From: Peribacillus frigoritolerans
GTDB lineage: Bacteria > Bacillota > Bacilli > Bacillales > DSM-1321
Length of the DNA stretch: 64,000 nucleotides
Assembly: GCF_040250305.1 (NCBI RefSeq)
Contig: NZ_CP158190.1
Coordinates: 404,001 to 468,000 of the forward strand
Direction of reading: 5' to 3'
The notes under the pieces were generated by a model. That model searched no databases and was not told the origin of the DNA. It worked only from the letters and a program-made list of their open reading frames with translations. The position numbers and the translations under genes were made by a program. Positions within the stretch are counted from its first letter, which is position 1. Each line of letters starts with the position of its first letter. Below are positions 39,882 through 52,471 of this stretch, one piece after another.

Positions 39882-40919
39882 ATGAACCTTAAGAGAGTTC
39901 TTTTCATCGTTATTGCTATTTTACTGCTGGCAGGCTGTTCGACGAAAGAAGATCCTGCATCGGATGACAATAAGCCGAAAGACCAAGCTGTCATCAAAAA
40001 TACAGATGTGAAAAATGAACCTTCCAATGAGTTTCCACTAACAGGTATAGCCACCGATGCAGGCAGTGAGCGCAGGGCTGCAGCAGTGATGATTAATAAT
40101 CATCCGGAAGCACGCCCACAATCGGGCCTCTCAGAAGCCGATATGGTCTACGAAATGCTCGCAGAAGGTGACATAACCAGATTTTTAGCTATCTTCCAAA
40201 GTGAAATGCCAAGCCAAATCGGTCCGATCCGGAGTGCAAGGGACTATTATATCGAATTGGCTAAAGGCCTTGATTGCATCTATGTCTGTCATGGGAACAG
40301 CCCCGAGGCAAAAACCATGCTGGACAAAGGGTATATTGATAACTTGAACGGATTATATTATGATGGTACTTTGTTTCAACGTTCGGCAGATCGAAAAGCA
40401 CCGCATAATTCCTACACCTCCTTTGAGGATATCCAAAAAGGTGCGAAGGAAAAGGGATATGAGTTGAATGGTGCACCGGCGCCTTATGCTTTCCTTACAA
40501 AGGAAGAGGCAGCTGGACTTCAAGGGGAACCGGCATTGAAAACCGAGGTTTCCTACGGATCAGACGAGTATGATGTACAGTATGAATACGAAGCCACGGA
40601 AGAGAAATATAAACGTTATTCGAATGGAAAGCAAACAGTCGAGCATAAATCGAATAAACCTATTTTACTGGATAATATATTGATCATTGAGGCTGTTCAT
40701 CAAGTGATCGACGATAAAGGGCGTCGTAAAATCGACTTGAAAAGTGGCGGAAATGGTTATTTACTTCAAAAAGGAAAAGCGAATGAAGTAGAATGGGTTA
40801 ATAAGGATGGTCGGATTATACCAGTGAAAAACGATAAAGAAGTAGGGTTGATTCCAGGGAAAACTTGGATCAATATTATTCCGGATGAACCTGGTTTAGT
40901 AGGAGACGTCTCATTTTGA
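39882..40919 (+). CDS. yerB: YerB, DUF3048-domain lipoprotein
   Basis: A 345-residue lipoprotein. The signal peptide ends in LLLAGC with the lipidated Cys19, followed by a polar linker to about residue 45. The DUF3048 N-domain starts near PLTGIATDAGSERRAAAVMINN and has the motif GPIRSARDYYIELA. The second domain contains KRYSNGKQTVEH and reaches the end. GAGGAG precedes the ATG. It should sit on the outer face of the membrane; its function is unknown. Neighbours yerA and yerC are as in B. subtilis. Confidence 0.9.
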   Translation: MNLKRVLFIVIAILLLAGCSTKEDPASDDNKPKDQAVIKNTDVKNEPSNEFPLTGIATDAGSERRAAAVMINNHPEARPQSGLSEADMVYEMLAEGDITRFLAIFQSEMPSQIGPIRSARDYYIELAKGLDCIYVCHGNSPEAKTMLDKGYIDNLNGLYYDGTLFQRSADRKAPHNSYTSFEDIQKGAKEKGYELNGAPAPYAFLTKEEAAGLQGEPALKTEVSYGSDEYDVQYEYEATEEKYKRYSNGKQTVEHKSNKPILLDNILIIEAVHQVIDDKGRRKIDLKSGGNGYLLQKGKANEVEWVNKDGRIIPVKNDKEVGLIPGKTWINIIPDEPGLVGDVSF

Positions 40920-40945
40920 TACCCATGAAATTGAGGGGGAGTAAC

Positions 40946-41260
40946 ATGCAAATTGATAAGTTAAGGGGAAAAGAAACGGATCAGCTGTTTAAGTCGATCC
41001 TTTCCTTGCGTGATTTGGACGAATGCTATCGATTTTTTGATGATTTATGCACAGTTAATGAAATTTCATCACTGGCACAGCGTCTTGAAGTAGCCCGCAT
41101 GCTTGAAGAAGGAAAAACCTATCATAAAATCGAAACGGAAACGGGTGCAAGCACAGCTACTATTTCCAGGGTCAAACGCTGCTTGAATTACGGAAATGAT
41201 GCTTATTCCATGGCACTTAACCGTATTAAGGATAACGTTGAGGAAACAACTGAATCCTAA
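40946..41260 (+). CDS. yerC: YerC, TrpR-like DNA-binding protein
   Basis: A 104-residue protein of the YerC/YecD family, with a Trp-repressor-type helix-turn-helix (EGKTYHKIETETGASTATIS, about residues 57-76) followed by RVKRCLNYG. ATG 40946 follows GAGGGGG; the frame's earlier ATG at 40916 lies in the end of yerB and has no site. Its target genes are unknown. It is a separate small gene with a strong terminator behind it. Confidence 0.9.
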   Translation: MQIDKLRGKETDQLFKSILSLRDLDECYRFFDDLCTVNEISSLAQRLEVARMLEEGKTYHKIETETGASTATISRVKRCLNYGNDAYSMALNRIKDNVEETTES

Positions 41261-41271
41261 TCGATCAAAAT

Positions 41272-41307
41272 AAAAAGCCGGGGAATTCATTTCCCGGCTT
41301 TTTATTT
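41272..41307. terminator. Strong terminator after yerC
   Basis: A 13-bp stem (AAAAAGCCGGGAA with TTCCCGGCTTTTT) is A-rich on one side and T-rich on the other, so it can work in both directions. Confidence 0.95.
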
Positions 41308-41435
41308 TGAGTTCAGGACTCTCTTTGCCGGCTGTCTTTCAACCGTATCCGTGTTATATTGGATTTTAGATTCAGAGGTTCCATTTGGTAATAACATTTT
41401 ATCGATACTTCTCTTTTTTAATGAAAAATCTTAAT

Positions 41436-41443
41436 GCTATAAT
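41436..41443 (+). promoter_or_regulatory. Extended -10 promoter of pcrB
   Basis: ATGCTATAAT contains a consensus TATAAT (41438-41443), with a TG-like element one base off the usual place and a T-rich, weak -35. It lies about 33 bp before the pcrB ATG and after the yerC terminator. Confidence 0.6.
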
Positions 41444-41475
41444 GGTGTAATGGGAAGTGTGAATGGAGGATTATA

Positions 41476-42159
41476 ATGTACGATTTTCGCGAGTGGAAAC
41501 ATGTTTTCAAACTCGATCCAAATAAAGAAATAAGTGATGAGGCCCTAGAGAAAGTCTGTGAATCCGGTACTGATGCAATCATGGTCGGGGGAACGGATGG
41601 AATCACGCTAGAGAATGTGCTTCATTTAATGGCACGTGTCAGACGATATACCGTCCCATGTGTGATGGAAATTTCTTCTGTTGAAACGGTGACGCCAGGG
41701 TTTGATTTATATTTCATTCCGAGTGTCCTGAATAGCACCAACCCGGATTGGATGATGAAACTGCATCAGCAAGCAGTCAAGGAATACGGATACCTTTTGA
41801 ATTGGGATGAAATTTTCGTTGAAGGGTACTGTATCCTGAATCCTGAGTGCAAGGCGGCCCAGTTGACGAAAGCCAATACCGATTTGGATATGGATGATGT
41901 GGGTGCTTACGCGATGATGGCAGAAAAGATGTTCAACCTGCCGATTTTTTATTTGGAATACAGCGGTGATTATGGCGATGTCCAGATGGTGGAAGCGGCC
42001 AAAGAGAGTTTGGAGGATACCGTACTATTCTATGGCGGTGGGATAAAATCTGTTGAACAGGCCAAAGAGATGTCCAAAATTGCGGATGTCATCGTTGTCG
42101 GCAATGTGATATATGAAGATTTGAAAGTGGCACTTGCAACAGTTTCGGCAGTTAAATGA
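41476..42159 (+). CDS. pcrB: Heptaprenylglyceryl phosphate synthase PcrB
   Basis: A 227-residue TIM-barrel prenyltransferase that attaches a heptaprenyl chain to glycerol 1-phosphate, giving an archaeal-type ether lipid precursor. The motifs [12 protein letters not shown] near the start, [12 protein letters not shown] near residue 33, YLEYSGDYG near 158 and [12 protein letters not shown] near 185 are characteristic. GGAGG precedes the ATG. It lies ahead of pcrA, the source of its name. Confidence 0.95.
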   Translation: MYDFREWKHVFKLDPNKEISDEALEKVCESGTDAIMVGGTDGITLENVLHLMARVRRYTVPCVMEISSVETVTPGFDLYFIPSVLNSTNPDWMMKLHQQAVKEYGYLLNWDEIFVEGYCILNPECKAAQLTKANTDLDMDDVGAYAMMAEKMFNLPIFYLEYSGDYGDVQMVEAAKESLEDTVLFYGGGIKSVEQAKEMSKIADVIVVGNVIYEDLKVALATVSAVK

Positions 42160-42220
42160 AAACATGTAATAATTATAGTATACTAAAACAGAAACGAATG
42201 TTCGTATAGGTGGTGTGATA

Positions 42221-44467
42221 ATGCAATATTTAGCGGAAAAATTACTAATAGGTTTGAATGAACAGCAACAAAAAGCAGTGAAAGCAACTGATGGCCCACT
42301 TTTAATCATGGCTGGGGCAGGAAGTGGAAAGACGCGTGTGCTGACTCACCGAATAGCTTACTTGATGGTCGAGAAGGAAATAGCGCCTTGGAACATCCTT
42401 GCAATCACGTTCACCAACAAAGCGGCACGTGAGATGAAGGAGAGGATCCGTGCCATACTTGGCGGTGCGTCCGAAGATATCTGGATTTCGACTTTCCACT
42501 CGATGTGTGTCCGTATTTTACGAAGAGATATCGACCGTATCGGATTTAATAGGAACTTCTCGATATTGGATACGACGGATCAGCAATCGGTCATAAAACA
42601 AATCATGAAAGACCGTAATATGGATACAAAGAAATATGATTATCGTGCCATTTTAGGTAGCATCAGTTCAGCGAAAAATGAATTGGTCGGGCCGGAAGAG
42701 TACCTGAAGACGGCGTCTGATTACTTCACTAAAGTAACTGCCGATGTATATACAGAATACCAAAAACGGCTACGTAAAAATTCAGCGCTCGATTTCGATG
42801 ATTTGATCATGATGACGATTCAATTGTTCCAACTCGTACCTGAGGTGCTTGAATATTATCAGCGTAAATTTCAATACATTCATGTTGATGAGTACCAAGA
42901 TACGAACAGGGCTCAATACATGCTTGTTAAACTACTGGCTTCACGCTTCCGTAATCTCTGTGTTGTCGGAGATTCCGATCAATCGATCTATCGTTGGCGC
43001 GGTGCGGATATTGCGAATATCCTTTCATTTGAAAAGGATTATCCGAATGCCAACATGATTTTCCTTGAACAGAATTACCGCTCGACGAAAAAGATTCTTG
43101 CAGCGGCGAATAAGGTCATCGATAACAATCAAAACCGGAAGCCGAAAAATCTTTGGACCGAGAATGCAGATGGCAATAAGATATTCTATTACCGTGCGGA
43201 CAATGAACAAGGGGAAGCGCAATTCGTAGCCGGAAAGATAAATGAGTTAGTCCAGGATGGCAGCCGGAAATATTCAGATATAGCAATACTTTACAGAACA
43301 AATGCACAATCACGTGTCATGGAGGAAGTTCTGCTTAAATCCAATATAAATTATGCAATAGTCGGGGGCACCAAGTTCTATGACCGTAAAGAGATTAAGG
43401 ATTTACTTGCCTATCTTCGCCTTATTGCGAATCCTGATGATGACATCAGTCTTCGCCGTGTAATCAATGTACCAAAACGCGGAATTGGTGCAACTTCAAT
43501 GGACAAAGTGGCAGATTATGCAGATCAATATGATGTTTCCATTTATAAAGCACTGGAATCTGTGGAAATGGTAGGGATAAGCGGGAAGGCTACCAAAGCG
43601 GCAAGGGAATTCCATACGCTGATCACTAACTATACAAATCAGCAGGAGTACTTATCAGTGACGGAACTTGTGGAGGAAGTCATTAAGAAAACCGGTTACC
43701 GTGAGATGCTGCAGGCAGAAAAAACGATTGAATCACAAAGCCGCCTTGAAAATATAGATGAGTTTTTATCTGTTACGAAAGCATTCGAAGATAACAGCGA
43801 GGACAAATCTTTGGTGGGCTTTTTGACTGACCTTGCGTTGGTTGCCGATATAGACCAACTTGACGAGAATACTGAAGAAGCTACAAATACGGTAACGTTG
43901 ATGACGCTGCATTCAGCGAAGGGACTTGAATATCCGGTGGTCTTTCTATTGGGCCTTGAAGAAGGGGTATTCCCTCACAGCCGCTCGCTTATGGATGAAG
44001 AGGAGATGGAAGAAGAACGCCGTCTGGCTTATGTGGGAATTACAAGGGCTGAAAATGAACTATTCATAAGCAATGCCCAAATGCGGACATTGTATGGACG
44101 GACGAGCATGAATCCCGTTTCACGTTTCATTAGTGAAATACCAGAGGAACTTCTTGAAGATCTAAAACCGAAACCGGCCCCTAGAGCTAGGCAAACACCT
44201 TTCAGTTCTTCGAGAACCGGATCTCCTTCAACTGCTTCAACAAGAAAAGTGCCTGCCTTCGGAAAAGCTGTTTCTGCGCCATCCGCAACGGGCGGTGAAG
44301 AGATCGGCTGGGCTGTCGGTGACCGTGCCTCCCATAAAAAATGGGGTATAGGAACCGTGGTGAGCGTAAAAGGGGAAGGCGAAGGGAAGGAATTGGATAT
44401 AGCCTTTCCAAGTCCAATCGGCATCAAGCGCTTATTGGCGAAATTTGCACCAGTTGAAAAAGCTTAA
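42221..44467 (+). CDS. pcrA: ATP-dependent 3'-5' DNA helicase PcrA (UvrD/Rep family)
   Basis: A 748-residue superfamily 1A helicase essential in B. subtilis for rolling-circle replication and transcription-replication conflicts. Motif I AGAGSGKT is at residues 31-38. Motif II with HVDEYQDTN lies near 223, motif [17 protein letters not shown] near 250, and [19 protein letters not shown] and VGITRAEN follow. The proline/serine-rich linker and C-terminal Tudor-like segment ([13 protein letters not shown]) mediate contact with RNA polymerase in relatives. The start at ATG 42221 has AGGTGG upstream; a GTG two codons earlier is less likely. Confidence 0.97.
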   Translation: MQYLAEKLLIGLNEQQQKAVKATDGPLLIMAGAGSGKTRVLTHRIAYLMVEKEIAPWNILAITFTNKAAREMKERIRAILGGASEDIWISTFHSMCVRILRRDIDRIGFNRNFSILDTTDQQSVIKQIMKDRNMDTKKYDYRAILGSISSAKNELVGPEEYLKTASDYFTKVTADVYTEYQKRLRKNSALDFDDLIMMTIQLFQLVPEVLEYYQRKFQYIHVDEYQDTNRAQYMLVKLLASRFRNLCVVGDSDQSIYRWRGADIANILSFEKDYPNANMIFLEQNYRSTKKILAAANKVIDNNQNRKPKNLWTENADGNKIFYYRADNEQGEAQFVAGKINELVQDGSRKYSDIAILYRTNAQSRVMEEVLLKSNINYAIVGGTKFYDRKEIKDLLAYLRLIANPDDDISLRRVINVPKRGIGATSMDKVADYADQYDVSIYKALESVEMVGISGKATKAAREFHTLITNYTNQQEYLSVTELVEEVIKKTGYREMLQAEKTIESQSRLENIDEFLSVTKAFEDNSEDKSLVGFLTDLALVADIDQLDENTEEATNTVTLMTLHSAKGLEYPVVFLLGLEEGVFPHSRSLMDEEEMEEERRLAYVGITRAENELFISNAQMRTLYGRTSMNPVSRFISEIPEELLEDLKPKPAPRARQTPFSSSRTGSPSTASTRKVPAFGKAVSAPSATGGEEIGWAVGDRASHKKWGIGTVVSVKGEGEGKELDIAFPSPIGIKRLLAKFAPVEKA

Positions 44468-44490
44468 GATTAATATGTTTCCACTGGTAA

Positions 44491-46575
<2,085 letters not shown>

Positions 46576-46586
46576 GAGGTGTAGCT

Positions 46587-47756
46587 ATGAGGAAACTCTC
46601 TATTTTGGGGATGATTCTTATACTGCTTCTTGCTGGATGTGCGCCTAGTTTTGAGGATAAGCAAGAGGTAGTCCAAGACTCCAAAGACAAAAAAGAAACG
46701 GCAATTATTCCGAAGTATAAAATTTCGGAAGAATATTATCAAACAATCCTACCGTTTGAACCATCAAAAGCACGCGGTTTGGTCGTATCCAATCTAAATA
46801 CCCGATATGACATTGAAGAATTCGAAAATGGATTGATGCGGTTGGCCCAAACCCAATTCGACCCGGAAGATTACCTGTTTCAAGAGGGGCAAATACTAAA
46901 TAGTTCCGAGATATCTTCTTGGCTGAACAGAAAATATACCGATAGTCAGTTGAAAGAAAAGGACATGAAAGCCTCCAAGAATCTTGGCTTGAATCCGGTT
47001 GATCCAGGTAAAGGTGACATTGATAAGCGGAATGAAGATAATCCGATCTATCTTGCCCATGTTTTAGAACATAATTACTTGGTAAAAACAAAAGATAATT
47101 CAGTGAGCCTTGGCGGAGTTGTAATAGGTCTTGCGCTGAATTCAGTGCATTACTATCAAAAAGAGGCATTTGGTGCCACATATGAAAAGAAAATCGATAG
47201 TAAAAAGCTAAAGCAAGAAGGGGAGAAAATTGCTGCAGAAGTCTTAAAAAGGCTGCGTAAAAAGGACAAGCTGAAAAATGTTCCGATTACGATTGCCTTA
47301 TTCGAGCAAAATGAAAAATCTTCAGTGGTCCCTGGGAATTTCATTTCCTATACAAATATCGATAAAAACTCTGACAACATTGGAAAATGGACGGACTTGA
47401 ACGAAGAGTATTTCCTATTTCCTTCAGCTGGTGCTGAAAAAAAATACCGTGATGACGTCAATACTTTCACGAACTTTAAAGAAGATGTTGAAGAATACTT
47501 CCCTAACTTTAACGGAGTCATCGGCAGGGCGTTCTATATGGATGATCAATTGCAAAGTCTGAACATCGATATCCCCATTCAATTTTATGGGAACTCTGAA
47601 GCCATCGGCTTTACCCAATATGTTGCTGGGCTTATAATGGAACGTTTCCCGAACTATATTGCCGTACAGGTATCCATTACCTCTGTAAATGGACCTGAAG
47701 CGCTCATAGTCCGTGAAGCAAATCAGGACGAACCAACCGTGCATATATACGAATGA
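46587..47756 (+). CDS. camS: CamS-family (sex pheromone) lipoprotein
   Basis: A 389-residue lipoprotein (YerH in B. subtilis). The signal peptide ends in LLLAGC with lipidated Cys18. The mature domain contains ARGLVVSNLNTRYDIEEFENGL near residue 62 and SLGGVVIGLALNSVHYYQ near 175, both family motifs. In staphylococci and enterococci the cleaved signal peptides of CamS proteins act as pheromones; here this is unknown. It starts 11 nt after ligA with GAGGTG and probably shares its transcript. Confidence 0.92.
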   Translation: MRKLSILGMILILLLAGCAPSFEDKQEVVQDSKDKKETAIIPKYKISEEYYQTILPFEPSKARGLVVSNLNTRYDIEEFENGLMRLAQTQFDPEDYLFQEGQILNSSEISSWLNRKYTDSQLKEKDMKASKNLGLNPVDPGKGDIDKRNEDNPIYLAHVLEHNYLVKTKDNSVSLGGVVIGLALNSVHYYQKEAFGATYEKKIDSKKLKQEGEKIAAEVLKRLRKKDKLKNVPITIALFEQNEKSSVVPGNFISYTNIDKNSDNIGKWTDLNEEYFLFPSAGAEKKYRDDVNTFTNFKEDVEEYFPNFNGVIGRAFYMDDQLQSLNIDIPIQFYGNSEAIGFTQYVAGLIMERFPNYIAVQVSITSVNGPEALIVREANQDEPTVHIYE

Positions 47757-47790
47757 AAAAAGATGAAGCTTAACGGCTTCATCTTTTTTG
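47755..47790. terminator. Terminator after camS
   Basis: A 14-bp stem (AAAAAAGATGAAGC with GGCTTCATCTTTTTT) overlaps the camS stop and ends in a T run. It is A-rich on the left and can work in both directions. Confidence 0.93.
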
Positions 47791-48006
47791 TGTCCCGCTT
47801 TTAAATGGGAATGTATCCTAAATAACCTTTAACCAGGAAGTAAACCCTTCCATTTTAAGGAGCAACTGCTTTTAAAAAGGGAACATTTGTCGAATTTTAA
47901 AGGACTTATTGTCATTTCCCCGGAAATTCCGGCAGCTTTCCCATATTTCCCGGAAAATATCTCTTTTTCCTTATGAAATAATTGAATTTCGACATTGTAT
48001 CTCTTG
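47791..48006. other. Spacer before gatCAB with CCGG-rich palindromes
   Basis: No gene is visible in about 215 bp. CCGGAAATTCCGG (47920-47932) is a perfect palindrome around one A, and a related TTTCCCGGAAAA element follows about 20 bp later. They are more GC-rich than their surroundings and may be protein-binding sites. Confidence 0.4.
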
Positions 48007-48036
48007 TTGCTTTACTGTGTAATAGTTTGATATGAT
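48007..48036 (+). promoter_or_regulatory. Promoter of gatCAB
   Basis: TTGCTT (48007-48012) and TATGAT (48031-48036) are 18 bp apart, about 70 bp before gatC. Confidence 0.55.
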
Positions 48037-48107
48037 TTAAACGATGATTATATGGAGAAAAGCGACGAAATTCAGTCGATTTGGATATTTTTTCGGAGGT
48101 GAAGAGA

Positions 48108-48398
48108 ATGTCACGTATTTCTATGGAACAAGTTAAACACGTTGCCCATTTGGCTCGTTTGGCCATTACGGAAGAAGAAGCACAACAGTTTCAGCATCAG
48201 CTTGACCAAATGATTTCATTCGCGGAGCAGTTGAATGAGCTTGATACGGATCAAGTAAACCCGACTTCTCACGTTTTGGATATGAAGAATGTTATGCGCG
48301 AAGATGTCGCAAAACCGGGATTGCCAGTAAAAGAAGTAGTTAAAAATGCACCGGATAGCAAAGATGGATATATCCGTGTACCATCTATAATTGAATAA
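48108..48398 (+). CDS. gatC: Aspartyl/glutamyl-tRNA amidotransferase subunit C
   Basis: A 96-residue subunit that stabilises GatA in the GatCAB complex. ATG 48108 follows CGGAGGTG and starts [20 protein letters not shown], the usual beginning of the family; a TTG nine codons earlier is open but unsupported. The end [10 protein letters not shown] is also typical. It is the first gene of a three-gene operon with gaps of a few bases. Confidence 0.95.
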   Translation: MSRISMEQVKHVAHLARLAITEEEAQQFQHQLDQMISFAEQLNELDTDQVNPTSHVLDMKNVMREDVAKPGLPVKEVVKNAPDSKDGYIRVPSIIE

Positions 48399-48410
48399 GG
48401 AGGGACAATG

Positions 48411-49871
48411 ATGTCGTTGTTCGAACAAAAGGTTTCTGAGCTTCATGAACGCTTACATAAGAAAGAGATAAGTGTCACTGATCTTGTTAACGAATCGTAT
48501 AAGCGAATCGGACAGGTAGAGGACAAGGTGAAGGCATTTTTGACACTTGATGAAGAAAACGCCCTCAATCAAGCAAAACGATTGGATGATCAATTGGTAA
48601 AAGGCGAGAACGAAGGCGCTTTATTTGGTATGCCGATCGGAGTGAAGGATAATATTGTCACTAAAAATTTGCGTACGACTTGCGCGAGCAAAATTTTGGA
48701 GAACTTTGATCCAATCTATGATGCAACCGTTGTTCAAAAGCTACAGAAGGCAGAAACGGTTACGATCGGGAAATTGAATATGGATGAGTTTGCGATGGGT
48801 TCTTCCAATGAGAACTCCGCGTTTCAGGCAACACGCAACCCTTGGAACACGGAATATGTGCCAGGCGGTTCTTCGGGTGGTTCAGCTGCATCTGTCGCTT
48901 CTGGTGAAGTCCTATTCTCTTTAGGTTCCGATACGGGTGGATCGATCCGCCAACCAGCGGCATATTGTGGAGTTGTCGGCTTAAAACCTACATATGGACG
49001 GGTTTCCCGATACGGACTTGTAGCATTTGCGTCTTCACTGGACCAAATCGGTCCGGTTACAAGAACTGTTGAAGACAACGCTTATTTGCTTGAAGCGATT
49101 TCAGGTGTGGATCCAATGGATTCGACCTCTGCTAATGTTGACGTGCCGAATTTTGTGAATTCATTAACAGGCGATGTTAGAGGATTGAAAATAGCTGTGC
49201 CTAAAGAATATCTTGGCGAAGGCGTTGGGGAAGAAGCACGTAATTCCGTACTTGAAGCGTTAAAAGTATTAGAGGGGCTTGGAGCTGAATGGGAAGAGGT
49301 ATCCTTGCCGCATTCCAAATATGCTTTAGCTGCCTATTATCTGCTATCTTCATCGGAAGCTTCGGCTAACCTTTCACGTTTTGACGGTGTGCGTTACGGA
49401 CACCGTACAGACAATGCAGAAACACTTATAGAAATGTATAAGCAAACCCGTGCAGAAGGATTCGGTGACGAAGTGAAACGCCGTATCATGCTTGGAACTT
49501 TCTCCTTAAGTTCAGGTTATTATGATGCTTATTATAAAAAGGCTCAAAAAGTACGTACGTTAATCAAAAAAGACTTTGAAGATGTCTTTGAAAAATACGA
49601 TGTCATCGTTGGACCGACTACACCTACGCCTGCATTTAAAATTGGTGAAAAAGTCGACGATCCATTAACGATGTATGCGAATGATATCTTGACGATTCCA
49701 GTCAATCTTGCTGGTGTACCGGGTATATCCGTGCCATGTGGATTCGCAGCGAATGGGCTTCCGCTTGGACTGCAAATGATTGGGAAGCATTTTGATGAAA
49801 GCACGATTTACCGCGCGGCTCACGCATTTGAGCAAGCAACAGATTTTCATAAACAATTTCCTAAGCTGTAA
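48411..49871 (+). CDS. gatA: Aspartyl/glutamyl-tRNA amidotransferase subunit A
   Basis: A 486-residue amidase that releases ammonia from glutamine for transamidation of Glu-tRNA(Gln). Two ATG codons stand in a row; the second (48411) gives the better distance to AGGAGGG and the usual MSLF start. The amidase triad Lys79 (GVKDN), Ser154 ([10 protein letters not shown]) and Ser178 (TGGSIRQPA) falls at exactly the numbers known for staphylococcal GatA. Confidence 0.96.
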   Translation: MSLFEQKVSELHERLHKKEISVTDLVNESYKRIGQVEDKVKAFLTLDEENALNQAKRLDDQLVKGENEGALFGMPIGVKDNIVTKNLRTTCASKILENFDPIYDATVVQKLQKAETVTIGKLNMDEFAMGSSNENSAFQATRNPWNTEYVPGGSSGGSAASVASGEVLFSLGSDTGGSIRQPAAYCGVVGLKPTYGRVSRYGLVAFASSLDQIGPVTRTVEDNAYLLEAISGVDPMDSTSANVDVPNFVNSLTGDVRGLKIAVPKEYLGEGVGEEARNSVLEALKVLEGLGAEWEEVSLPHSKYALAAYYLLSSSEASANLSRFDGVRYGHRTDNAETLIEMYKQTRAEGFGDEVKRRIMLGTFSLSSGYYDAYYKKAQKVRTLIKKDFEDVFEKYDVIVGPTTPTPAFKIGEKVDDPLTMYANDILTIPVNLAGVPGISVPCGFAANGLPLGLQMIGKHFDESTIYRAAHAFEQATDFHKQFPKL

Positions 49872-49883
49872 GGGGTGAAAAAA

Positions 49884-51311
49884 ATGGACTTTGAAACGGT
49901 GATTGGTCTAGAAGTACACGTAGAATTAAAAACGGATTCTAAAATTTTCTCAGCGAGCCCAAATCATTTTGGTGCCGCTCCAAATAGTAACACGACTGTA
50001 ATCGACCTAGGCTACCCAGGTGTATTGCCTGTCGTCAATAAAAAGGCTGTTGATTTTGCAATGAAGGCTGCAATTGCCCTGAATTGCGAAGTGGCGGAAA
50101 TTACGAAATTCGACCGGAAAAACTATTTTTACCCGGACAATCCTAAAGCATACCAAATTTCACAGTTCGATCAGCCGATCGGTGAGCATGGTTGGATTGA
50201 GATTGAAGTGGGCGGCAAGAAAAAGAAAATTGGCATTACCCGCATTCATATGGAAGAGGATGCTGGAAAGCTGACACATAAAGGGAACTATTCACTTTGT
50301 GATTATAACCGCCAAGGTACGCCTCTAGTTGAAATCGTATCCGAGCCGGATATCACTTCCCCGGAAGAAGCTTATGCATATCTGGAAAAATTGAAATCCA
50401 TCATTCAATACACCGGCGTTTCCGATTGTAAAATGGAAGAAGGCTCACTTCGCTGTGATGCCAACATTTCCTTGAAACCTGTCGGCCAAAAAGAATTCGG
50501 TACGAAAACCGAATTGAAAAACTTGAACTCATTCAACTTCGTCCGCAAAGGGTTGGAGCATGAAGAAATCCGCCAAGCGGAAATCTTGAATGAAGGCGGC
50601 ATAATCGAACAGGAAACACGCCGGTTTGATGAAGCTACAGGCAGAACGGTACTAATGCGAATTAAGGAAGGCTCCGATGATTATCGTTACTTCCCGGAAC
50701 CGGACTTATTGACGATCCATATCGATGAAGAATGGAAAGCGCGTATCGCTGCCGAGATTCCGGAACTTCCGGATGCCCGGAAAAAACGCTATGTCGAAGA
50801 ATTTGGCTTACCGGAATATGATGCAGCCGTTTTAACGGTAACGAAAGAAAGTGCTGATTTCTTTGAAGCGACAGTCGCTTCAGGCGCGGATGCAAAACTG
50901 GCATCTAACTGGATCATGGGCGAGGTTTCCGCTTTCTTGAATGCAGAAGGTAAAGAGCTGCATGATGTCAAATTGACTGCTGAATCGTTGGCTGGAATGA
51001 TCAAGCTTATTGAAGATGGCACAATTTCTTCTAAAATCGCTAAAAAAGTTTTCAAAGAATTGATTGAAAACGGCGGGGATGCAGAAACGATCGTCAAGGA
51101 GAAGGGACTAGTCCAAATTTCCGATGAAGGCGCATTGCGTACAGCCGTTGAAGAAGCATTGAATAATAACCCGCAATCAATTGAAGATTTTAAGGCCGGT
51201 AAACAAAAAGCAATCGGCTTCCTTGTCGGGCAGATCATGAAAGCAACAAAAGGACAAGCCAATCCACAGCTTGTTAATAAAATTTTGGTGGAAGAAATCA
51301 ATAAACGTTAA
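49884..51311 (+). CDS. gatB: Aspartyl/glutamyl-tRNA amidotransferase subunit B
   Basis: A 475-residue subunit holding the tRNA and the kinase-transamidase site. ATG 49884 follows AGGGGTG and starts [15 protein letters not shown]; a GTG at 49875 would lie inside the ribosome site. [20 protein letters not shown] near residue 75 and [13 protein letters not shown] near 190 line the active site. A C-terminal helical YqeY-type domain ends the protein. A terminator follows. Confidence 0.96.
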   Translation: MDFETVIGLEVHVELKTDSKIFSASPNHFGAAPNSNTTVIDLGYPGVLPVVNKKAVDFAMKAAIALNCEVAEITKFDRKNYFYPDNPKAYQISQFDQPIGEHGWIEIEVGGKKKKIGITRIHMEEDAGKLTHKGNYSLCDYNRQGTPLVEIVSEPDITSPEEAYAYLEKLKSIIQYTGVSDCKMEEGSLRCDANISLKPVGQKEFGTKTELKNLNSFNFVRKGLEHEEIRQAEILNEGGIIEQETRRFDEATGRTVLMRIKEGSDDYRYFPEPDLLTIHIDEEWKARIAAEIPELPDARKKRYVEEFGLPEYDAAVLTVTKESADFFEATVASGADAKLASNWIMGEVSAFLNAEGKELHDVKLTAESLAGMIKLIEDGTISSKIAKKVFKELIENGGDAETIVKEKGLVQISDEGALRTAVEEALNNNPQSIEDFKAGKQKAIGFLVGQIMKATKGQANPQLVNKILVEEINKR

Positions 51312-51316
51312 TATTG

Positions 51317-51348
51317 ACCGTATCACTTTTAAAGTGGTACGGTTTTCT
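51317..51348 (+). terminator. Terminator of gatCAB
   Basis: ACCGTATCACTTT pairs with AGTGGTACGGT around a tiny loop and is followed by TTTTCT. Confidence 0.85.
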
Positions 51349-51464
51349 CTTGATTAAGTGTGAAAAAGCCGGAAATATTTTTGATTTTTTTTGAGTTATC
51401 TGTAGGGGTAACTCCTTTTTGTGCGTCTATTACATGAATGACTAAAAGGAAAGGAGGAAGAGAA

Positions 51465-52007
51465 GTGTCGGATGAGTTAGTTGAGAAGGTAAGGGCTGGG
51501 AATGATCATGCATTCCGAATGTTGATTGAAACATATAAACAGACGATTTATAGGACCGTCTATTCCGTCTTGCGGAATCAAAAGGATGCAGAAGATGTTA
51601 CCCAGGAAGTCTTTATCAAAATCTACACCTCTCTTCCTCAATATAAGAACCAAGGTTTCAAAACCTGGATTACCCGAATTGCGGTCAATCATGCAATCGA
51701 TCTAAAGAGAAAGAGGGAACGCCAAAAGGAAGAATTACAGGACGAACATTCATCGGAAGTTAATTTGGGCTTAACTGATGATGTCGAGGCCGTATTCTTT
51801 CGGAATGAAAGGCGAAAGCAAGTATTACGGAAGCTGAATGACCTTCCAGAGGGATATCGGGAAGTTGTATATAGCTATTACATAAAGGAAAAGACATTCA
51901 AGCAAATTGCAGAGGAACAGCATATTCAAGTGAAATCTGTCGAGGTAAAGCTATATCGGGCAAGAAATTGGATGAGAAAACATTGGAAAGAGGAGGATTT
52001 TTCATGA
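51465..52007 (+). CDS. ECF-type RNA polymerase sigma factor
   Basis: A 180-residue sigma-70 family protein with only regions 2 and 4. Region 2 has QKDAEDVTQEVFIKIY and FKTWITRIAVNHAID (about residues 41-80), and region 4 has LNDLPEGYREV and the helix-turn-helix FKQIAEEQHIQVKSVEVKL (about 143-161). The GTG at 51465 is chosen because AAAGGAGG lies just before it; the ATG at 51438 would put that site inside the gene. Its stop overlaps the ATG of an anti-sigma gene. Such pairs respond to envelope stress. I cannot assign it to a named subgroup, nor find a clear own promoter. Confidence 0.9.
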   Translation: MSDELVEKVRAGNDHAFRMLIETYKQTIYRTVYSVLRNQKDAEDVTQEVFIKIYTSLPQYKNQGFKTWITRIAVNHAIDLKRKRERQKEELQDEHSSEVNLGLTDDVEAVFFRNERRKQVLRKLNDLPEGYREVVYSYYIKEKTFKQIAEEQHIQVKSVEVKLYRARNWMRKHWKEEDFS

Positions 52008-52471
52008 ATCATGTTCCTGAAGCAGAATGGGTTGCATATTTGGCAGATGAAATACCAGAGGCTCTAAAAATTGAATATGAAAATCATCTATACTCCTGTG
52101 ACAAGTGTTTGTCTGCCTATATGGAAGCGATGGAAAAAGAAGAAAATAGTCTGGACATCGAAGGATTTGATATTGCAGGTCCGGTCATGGACTCGATAAG
52201 CCGATTGAAAGAAGGTTCTGGTGAAGAGGCTAAGCAACACCGAAAAGAAAAATCACTTCGGACGATTACAAGACATTACCTGATTGCGGCAGGGTTTACG
52301 ATTTTATTGATGGCAGGCGGAGTATTTCAATCATTGACGGAGTACGTGGATTCTGTGGAATCAAGCAGCGGAAAGGAAACGCAGTCCTTAACCGATGGGC
52401 TTATTGATAAAACATTTAATTGGATGGACACAATCGAGAAGAAAAATAAGGAGGGGTTTAGAAATGAATAA
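52004..52471 (+). CDS. Zinc-finger anti-sigma factor, membrane-anchored
   Basis: A 155-residue protein starting ATG 52004 behind AGAGGAGG, overlapping the sigma gene by four bases. The cytoplasmic N-terminal part has the zinc anti-sigma motif His28-x3-Cys32-x2-Cys35 (HLYSCDKC). One membrane helix is at about 92-110 (YLIAAGFTILLMAGGVFQS), and about 45 residues are outside. It should hold the ECF sigma factor until a signal is received. The first membrane-protein gene follows with an eight-base overlap. Confidence 0.87.
   Translation: MNHVPEAEWVAYLADEIPEALKIEYENHLYSCDKCLSAYMEAMEKEENSLDIEGFDIAGPVMDSISRLKEGSGEEAKQHRKEKSLRTITRHYLIAAGFTILLMAGGVFQSLTEYVDSVESSSGKETQSLTDGLIDKTFNWMDTIEKKNKEGFRNE

Noticed and set aside
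51405..51428. Possible ECF-type autoregulatory promoter before the sigma gene (GGGGTAAC ... CGTCT)
   Set aside because: GTAAC and CGTCT both look like ECF elements, but they are only 11 bp apart, while ECF promoters have about 16 bp between them. No better-placed -35 was found.
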